The notes below the pieces were generated by a model. The model had not been told where the DNA came from and did no database searches. It was given only the letters and a program-made list of their open reading frames with translations. From positions 15,067,382 to 15,131,381 of the forward strand of contig JABAKD010000001.1 of assembly GCA_012845835.1 (NCBI GenBank): a DNA stretch of 64,000 nucleotides, in the 5' to 3' direction. The stretch is from Undaria pinnatifida. Its lineage: Eukaryota > Sar > Phaeophyceae > Laminariales > Alariaceae. Both the position numbers and the translations under genes were made by a program. Positions 56,930 to 64,000 of this stretch are shown piece after piece. The number at the start of each line of letters is the position of its first letter. The first letter of the stretch is position 1.

Positions 56930-57037
56930 ATGATTTAACGACTATGCCAAATATCCAAGATTAAAGTAGAATTATAGTCATGAATGATTTAACGACTATG
57001 CCAAATATCCAAGATTAAAGTAGAATTATAGTCATGT
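56930..57037. repeat. 54-bp tandem duplication
   Basis: Two copies (56930-56983, 56984-57037) beginning ATGATTTAACGACTATGCC, identical at 53 of 54 positions by eye. Confidence 0.93.
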
Positions 57038-57194
57038 CGAAGATACCCGAAATCTATTGATATCTAAGATATCAAGGTTGTGTTGCCCTATACCCGGGTG
57101 AGTTTTTGAGGTCGTGCCTAACGTACCCAAACCTAAGGTAAGGCATGTTCATTTGGGCGATTTTCAATATCTGGCAGATAACTATCAGTTTCGT

Positions 57195-57365
57195 ACCGGT
57201 TCGGGCTATTGGACTAATATTGGGTATCCAATACAACCTGGCTGGCGTCATTGATGTAGACTGCTGTGAGCTTCGTATCACGCACAAGTTCCCTCGTCTC
57301 GACTTACCTCTACCCTGTGCTTGGGAGACTAATGCGATGATTTTAAATCGTTCTAACGAACACTC
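57195..57365 (+). repeat. Dispersed repeat family G, copy 1
   Basis: It aligns with 59785-59950: AACCTGGCTGGYGT, GTAGACTGCTGTGAGCT/GTGGACTGTTGTGAGCT, CTACCCTGTGCTTSGGAGAC and TAACGAACAMG are shared in order. Both copies adjoin TACCTAA/TTAGGTA repeats. Confidence 0.65.
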
Positions 57366-57369
57366 GAGA

Positions 57370-59780
57370 GGAACCGATTCGGTCTAGCCTTATGTGAGGT
57401 CTACGGGTCAGCAGTATTGGAAGAGGGCCACACTCTCGAAGAAGCTTTGCGGGGAAGAATGGCCGTGAATGAGGAGCCAGCCTTTTTGGAGACCAGCCGA
57501 GACGGACAGCAAGGCGCAAGGAGGAGTCCGGTGGGGAGAAGTAGAGAGTCACTACTGGTAAAGCTGAGAGAGATGCTGCTATCATCGTCGGGATTTTTCG
57601 ATCGTGGAAGAGGTAGGGCAGTTTGATAGGCGATTTGTCTTTTGACCCGGAGATAATGCTGAGGGGCAAACGTCGTTTTCAGGGAGAAGCCACTGCTGCT
57701 GTAGACTAAGTACAACAGTAGTAGCTAAAGCCCTGCGGTGGGGCAGAACCGTAGGCAGGGAGTAGCAGCAGCTTATGCCCATAATAATTACATAAGTCAG
57801 GACACCCACACCACATACAGCGGTCAGGGAGGTTTACGGCAGCAGCTAAATCCCTACGGCGGAACGCATCTTCGCCGTGCGTTGCGAGCGGGGGATTCAA
57901 CTCGCACCGAATTTATTTCATTTTATTTGCTGTACGCACTCCACTCCAGAGGTTGGTTGTGGACCTCGCAGATATAGGGTTATATGCACATTCCGCGAGA
58001 CATCGCACGGCCGCCAGCCGTGTGCACCCTTCCAGGGTAGGGCAAAGTCGCGCGGCATACTAGCCGCGTGCTTCCTGCCGCTGCTAGCAATGGTAGGAAC
58101 AGACGTGGGGTGATCGTGGGCTGCCCGCAGCAGTACCGAATAACAATGGTGTTTCGTCCGGGCAACATGTCGAGAGGCATGGCACGCAATTCATGATACG
58201 CAGCAGCAACAGCAGCAGCGGGAGAGGTAATTGACGGATCAGATCGGATCATTAGTTCGGCAGCCGGAGCTTTACGGTCCGGCAACATCACGGGGCGAGG
58301 GCGGGGGACAAGTCTGGTCAAATTTGTTATATAATTTATACGATTGATCCACCTTTCGGTCGAAATACCGTTTATGGTCGAATATGACGTATTTATATTT
58401 AAGGCACGCGTGGATACGCGGAAATAGTAGACGGTCATTTATTTGCGGTGAGGGTAGAGACCAGCAGATCGTATCATATATGATTCGTTCTGGATGGTAT
58501 ACGTAGCCCCTTTCCCTTGGTAGTTTTGAAGTGGTTTTATTTTCAAATCGAACAGTCATTGTAGATGCGAAAAACTTGTAGCGTTTTTCTGGTGCAGACA
58601 GGACCGGAAGGGGCCGGGCAGAGCTGGTATTCATACGATATCGATTTGGAAAAAGTTGGAACAACGGTGAACATTTTAAGAGGTGGTGTGTGGTGTTGAT
58701 TGTGGCACTGATTTATTGGTTTTTACGGGTATCTTGGTTTGGCAGTAATCCTCTGACTGATTGCAAAAGAAAGAAGGGTGACCATATTCACGAATGATTC
58801 GTGGTTTTATATACCACCAATATCATTTTGCGAATACTTGCTCGCTATCGAAGAGTGAAACACGAAAGATTTTGCGATTATCGAATAGTTTTCGTAGCTG
58901 GAAGGATTTGGGCTGTTCGTGTCGGCAGTGGCCGAATTTTATTTTTCTTTATTACGACTACTTGGAGACAGCTATCGAAAGATAAAAAGAGAGCATTTTC
59001 GGCTTGGTGGTGTGAAGAGACCAATATTTCAGGTAATTAAGCTTATTATTGATAAGGGTTAGTTACACTGGCTTATAGGTTTTTGCTGGTACCCCTTGTT
59101 TGTGGTTGCCTATGTCTGTTGACGCAGAGATGAGATGAGTCATCCTTGTGAGCGCACAGTACAGAACATACTGGTCTCGAAATGTGAAGAGCGATGAATA
59201 GTCGTAATAGTAAAAATATACACATGTTTTTCGAACTTGATGGGTGGTTGCAATCTTGTATGGGATTCAAAGGATGGAGGATTTTGACAATTAATTTGGT
59301 TTCATTCACAAGCAAGTTGTTTTTCATTTGTTTTGCAATGAATTCCGCGTGGCTCGTAGATGGTCACACACTCGTAGCATCAGGGAGGGCATAGGCTAAT
59401 TTTCGTGTTGGAAAAAAATGTGTTTGCGGACGAGAACTTATTATATACTGTTTTACGGAATGATCTATGTATCTATCGGGGTAGTAGGGGGCATTGGAAG
59501 ACCATTGTGCTCGCGACCTCGCAATCTCAGGCATTTTATCTGTCGCATTGATTTTTTTGCACTGAAGGCGTGGCTGTCGTAATTTCTTCCGCGATTACAT
59601 TTGTTGTTAGTTGGGGTAAGGATAAGGTTTTCGCTCATGAGGATGAGTTTTCTCTTGCCGTTGTCGTTTTTGGTGATGTAATTGGGTCCATTGTTGATTT
59701 TTCACTGTCTTGTGAGGAATCCGGGAGGTTGTTGATTTAGGATTTTCAGTATGACAAGTTACTTTTCAGCTTAGTACTGG
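57370..59780. other. Stretch without a recognised gene
   Basis: A plus-strand frame at 57417-57626 (Glu/Arg/Ser-rich, ending LLSSSGFFDRGRGRAV) is compositionally exon-like, but no family is recognised and no partner exon was found. Confidence 0.35.
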
Positions 59781-59784
59781 ATAA

Positions 59785-59950
59785 GGCTGTCGGACTATTA
59801 TTGGATACCTAGTAAAACCTGGCTGGTGTTCTTGATGGTGGACTGTTGTGAGCTATCCCGCCCGGGTTTACTCTTCTCTAAATGCTTCTACCCTGTGCTT
59901 CGGAGACGAATACAATGACTTGAAAACTACAAGGTGCTCCCCTTGGAGTT
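59785..59950 (+). repeat. Dispersed repeat family G, copy 2
   Basis: See 57195-57365; same orientation, roughly 75% identical by eye. Confidence 0.65.
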
Positions 59951-59959
59951 AACGAACAA

Positions 59960-60190
59960 GGTATTGACAGCCGTACCTAACGTAAAAATACTTAGGTAAG
60001 GTATCAGGATCCGTGCCTAACTTACCTAAAGCTTAGGTAAGGTGCTTAGGCCGCCCCGAGGCTCGTACTAAATTCCGGGTATTTCGTCGACGGCAATACC
60101 TATACCAGCGTAAATATTGTAGCCGCGTACCTATCGTACCTAAAACTCAGATAAGGCATCGTAGTCCGCACCTAAGTGCGGGTACGGATA
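59960..60190. repeat. TACCTAA/TTAGGTAAGGT hairpin repeats, cluster 1
   Basis: Units such as CTTACCTAAAGCTTAGGTAA recur with GTGCCTAAC lead-ins and TCGTCGACGG spacers. Each unit has inverted TACCTAA/TTAGGTA arms. A single related unit is at 57075-57150. Confidence 0.7.
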
Positions 60191-60929
60191 CGTACGCGGG
60201 TACGTACCTATACAAAAAGCGAAAAGTTGGTGGGGCTCGGCACTAGAACTGTATGTTCTGGCAGTAGTAACATCCTGACACCAGCAAACTACTGACACCA
60301 TCAACCCACCACTAGGCCTCGCTGCTATTAATCGTGTATTTGATCTGACGTCCATCCAAGAAACAAGACAAATGTATTTTAACGGAAAACCATAGCCCGC
60401 ATGTTTTAGGCTGGGTGATAACCTATCACACAACCGCTGTGAGTAATACAAGTTGCCAGAGTTCACGACCGTCCTTCTCGTCGACATCGCTTCGGCACAG
60501 CAAAGCTATTAACGACTTTTGTGGTATCTGCCGGCATATCGTCCACGTCCTTTACGTCCCTGTGTATCCTGCAAACAAACTTGGGGGTGATCGCGGCGAC
60601 CGCCGTCATGCCCGGGGCGACCCTGATCACCTATCGCTCGAAAGCTGGCTCGAGACTACTATCCTGCGCGCTGGACCCCTCCCGTCGTTGCCTCCACAAA
60701 TAGTTTCGATCAATGTCCACGCTGCTACTCCCCCCATTGGGTTGTGCACGTCCGGGCGACAGGTGCCATGGGTGTGTGTGTCGGAGGTGGGCTGTGTCCT
60801 GATGGTTGTGGCGGATATACCGCATGCCTGATAACTTGCATTGTGAACGTGTTTTACGTTGGTCTTGCAGATGATGTCAAGAGTTCTTCGCGTAACTTAC
60901 ACTGTTCAGGTAAGACATTTGAGCCCCTT

Positions 60930-61250
60930 ACCATATCGGAGTGTTTCGTCGACGGTAATACCCATACCCGGGTATGTATTGGAGCGACGTACCTATTGTA
61001 CCTAATAGTTAGGTAAGGTATCGAGGCCTGTATCTAACGTACCTAACGCTAAGGTAAGGTATTGAGGTCTCCCCAAGGTTCGTATCTAAACCCGGGTATA
61101 TCGTCGACCGGTATACCTATACCCGGGTAGGCATTGAAGCGGCGTGCCTATCGTGCGTAACGCTTAGGTGAGGCATCGAGGCCGGTAACCAACGTACCCT
61201 AGCGTCGAGTGCAGGTACGAACCCGGGGTAGCTTACCCGGGTATACGTAA
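60930..61250. repeat. TACCTAA/TTAGGTAAGGT hairpin repeats, cluster 2
   Basis: At least three units with GTACCTAACGCT/TTAGGTAAGGTATYGAGG alternate with TCGTCGACSG and TATACCYATACCCGGGTA blocks, the same components in the same order as cluster 1. Confidence 0.7.
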
Positions 61251-61259
61251 ATACGTTCT

Positions 61260-64000
61260 ATTCCTAACATACCCTTGCACGACATCGTTGGTTCGACGCG
61301 AACTCAGACGTACGCTACGAATGGGGTAGCAGGGTAAGTAAATTATGGCCATTTTGGTTCCAGAATGATAATGCCGGCTTTTCTATGCCCAAAATCGTCG
61401 GGATGGATATATTTCTCTTTTTGCAATTTATCCATCTTTTATATTTATTCCGTGAGGATTTTATCGTCGGGTTGCACTTGCTATCATTATGGAAATGAGC
61501 GTCTGATGAAGGTTTATAGTTCCTCACGAGACAGGTCTCAGGACTAACATGTTCGTGTACGATGGCATTTGTATGCTCCCTATGGCTGTTCTTCGTATAG
61601 CGATGTGAGGCATATGCCAGTGCAGTAGATGTCCTGTGTTTCTGTTATTCACCCCATCGATATTCAGCACGTCCAATATTGCTGCCGAATCCACATCCTT
61701 GGGAGAGGTGCACTCCGCGTACAAACTACGAGACGGATAATTTTACCACAAGAATACAACCAGGTGAAGGAGGTTGGGTCACTTATTGCCAAACGTACCA
61801 AAGTAAGAGTGACTGGACTCGCAAAAATAAACCTTGCAGCATGGGCAGATCGTCACCAGTCGGATAGAGACCCAACGTTAAACGGTCCTGATTTAACGTG
61901 CCGTCCTCAGTGGGACCCTTGGGACAAAATAGTATGGCACAATTTCGTAGAAACACCCATGATGCCTTCTAAAATACCCAAGATACACAACACACCCAAG
62001 ATACACCAAGGTACACAAGATACCGAGACATTCTTCTAACAACAGTTTGACCGTATAGTAACATGCTATATTATAGAGCTAATGCCGTTGATACACGGGC
62101 GATTGTATAATGTAAGACATTCCCTTTATCGACAAAGCAACGTAGGCAGTACAGCAATGCGTGTGCGTTGTCCTGCGAGGAGGTTATATTTTGATGCTAT
62201 GCTCGCGACCTCGTTTACTCCATTCGCGAAGGAACCATACGGCGGTGCACACACCAAAGTCGTACAGCGGTGCACACAGTAGTGTTGTGCCCGGTTTGTT
62301 CTGCTGTTTACATTTTTATATTTGTGTTCATCGCAAACTGTTTCTAAATGTACTCTACGACCACGGGCTAGATTTCAAAGGATTACGCGACAGCAGTCGT
62401 GATACTTCGTTGCTCTAGAGTGCTCCCGATTTTGTGCAGGGTATGAGTTTACTGCGGTGGAAATCGCTTGTCACGTCTTGGCTTGGTCATAATGGTTATC
62501 CTATTATCCCGTTATAGCTCGGTGTCTACGCTCTATTTTATGGGGGTATTGTCATTATTAGGCAAGGCACACCGCACCCACGAGTGGCCAGGAACGAATG
62601 TGAAAACACACCCATTGTCTCAATCTTGGGGAGACCCTCGGCGTCCGGCGAAAACACGAAGCTAACCTGTTTAGAACTACATCCGTGTTTGCTTGGTAAG
62701 GGACAGGGAGTAGGTGTGAAACAACCTTTTTGCAGTTCTCATATAGACTATATAGCGTTAAACAACACGTTTCCATCCAAGGCTAATTTTACCATCAATC
62801 AGTGTGGAGACCGAGAAACGAACACAGACGATCTATTATTGCACCTGGTAGCACTTTTGAATTCACACCATCTGTCTTTCAACGCCCTCCTTTTGCTTAT
62901 CACCAATCCATCTTACGAAGTGTCAACGTGGTAAAATGTCAAATCTAGTGCAAGATGTTTAATAGATGGTCAACCTACAAGCGCCATGGGTTTACAAACG
63001 GAGAAATACTGCTGTGCAAACCCAAAATATGTTACATATGCTATTCTGAAGGATGCCACATATACAAGGTAGAGCAAACTTTTCGTTCAGGCGTAAAACT
63101 CTCCATCCCGCATGAGACTCAAAGCGAACAGTATCGCGACAATATATGAAGATCGCATGTATGTGGCGAGGCTTCCACGATGACTAGAAAGCGCAAGGCG
63201 TTACCTTGTTGGTCTTCTAATGGTGCTTGCTACGATAGATACGGGTGTGCTGAACGGTTCCGAAGCTCCTCAGTCGGCCAGCTCCATCCAACACAGAAAT
63301 ATCACTTTGAGCGAACGTAGAAGAAGTAGGAGTGTTCAGGGTTTATACTTCTTAATATGTACTGTTGTAGTAGGTGTTCTGTAATTGGCGATTGGTTCAC
63401 TTTGACAACTGGCTTTATATATCAATCTAAGCTACACTTGGGTTTTTTTCGTTGGAGCAGGGTTCGAATAGCACCCTGGCCCACCGATAGGAAACAAGGG
63501 CCCTCTGCTGCATCTGTTCAAGGCTAGATTTCGCTTCCGAGAAATGGCGAGTCTTGCAATATGGTCAGTACTTGTACACAACAATGACTTTCGAATTGCA
63601 AGGTCACTTTAAAGTATAGGCTATATTTCTTTGTTGTTGGGCTCGCTCACATCGGTGCCGTTTGTGTAAAATGGCTCCAAGGCGATTGTCTTTGAGCCAC
63701 CGAAAACGAGAACATAAACGTGACCCCCCCGCCAGCTTTACCGGCCCTCTGTTAAGGAACCGAGATACTAGAGTTGTCTCGGCTTCAAATTTTTTAGGAA
63801 GCGGGGTGTCCCAAACAAAACGTCAGGGTAATATACGCGTGGTGTGAGTTTCTTTTTGCTCTCTACGTTTTAAGCTAAGATTCGCGTGGGGCTCCCTGTA
63901 AGGGGTGGACCAGTAGGCACTCCTTGCGTGAGGGACTTGAGACCACTGCAAATTATGAGGTACACATGAACCTCCCCCACCCCCCCTCACGACAGCCTTC
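61260..64000. other. Right end of the window, nothing recognised
   Basis: No conserved protein block, RNA gene or clear repeat family member. Frames such as 61629-62039 and 62584-62934 (+) are unrecognised. Confidence 0.4.

Noticed and set aside
60871-60909. 39-bp microexon with strong acceptor (GGTCTTGCAG) and donor (CAG/GTAAGA), plus strand
   Set aside because: Splice-site strength alone is not enough; no neighbouring exon or protein similarity was found.

Overview
The window is eukaryotic nuclear DNA: kilobase-scale spliceosomal introns with GT-AG borders, two Ty1/copia LTR retrotransposons, many minisatellites and dispersed repeats, and almost no long open frames outside the retroelements. 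Both host genes recognised here are split into short exons that give no long ORF and were found by joining conserved peptide blocks across compatible splice sites. A GT23-type fucosyltransferase and a secreted Spondin_N-type domain in such a repeat-rich, long-intron setting suggest a marine alga or other protist (brown-alga/stramenopile-like). That taxonomic guess is inference only.

Layout. 1-5.4 kb: unrecognised DNA, then a degenerate short-period repeat. 5.4-14.8 kb (+): the C-terminal half of a FUT8/GT23-like glycosyltransferase in three exons (5386-5553, 11336-11566, 14602-14799). Its first visible intron holds a 4.1-kb wrecked copia element (6464-10546) bounded by 69/80-bp terminal repeats that are almost entirely palindromic, with a perfect 5-bp target duplication. 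Its second intron holds an almost perfect 280-bp tandem duplication. 14.8-32.8 kb: no gene recognised. It contains several minisatellite arrays (36 bp, ~37 bp, ~233 bp, 53 bp, ~72 bp), dispersed repeats, and blurred protein-like remnants of mobile elements. 32.8-39.2 kb (+): a structurally complete copia element with 532-bp LTRs that are 98.3% identical; its coding region carries about five frameshifts and one stop.

42.8-50.5 kb (-): a Spondin_N-type domain gene in four recognised exons (50480-50397, 48294-48141, 43894-43805, 43030-42828), with the 5' exons not found. Degenerate copies of its last exon lie just downstream. Its introns hold an 80-bp duplication, a 12-bp CCACGG minisatellite with an embedded CCCTAA (telomere-like) tract, and one copy of a repeat built of hairpins around the motif AGTCGAAAAA. 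50.5-64 kb: microsatellites, a second copy of the hairpin repeat (inverted), a dispersed CTG-rich repeat also seen at 31.6 and 41.2 kb, and repeats built on GTACCTAA/TTAGGTAAGGT inverted pairs.

The two host genes are unrelated in function: one would act in Golgi-type glycan fucosylation, the other encodes a probable secreted or adhesive domain. What links the window is that repeats and retroelements occupy nearly all intronic and intergenic space.
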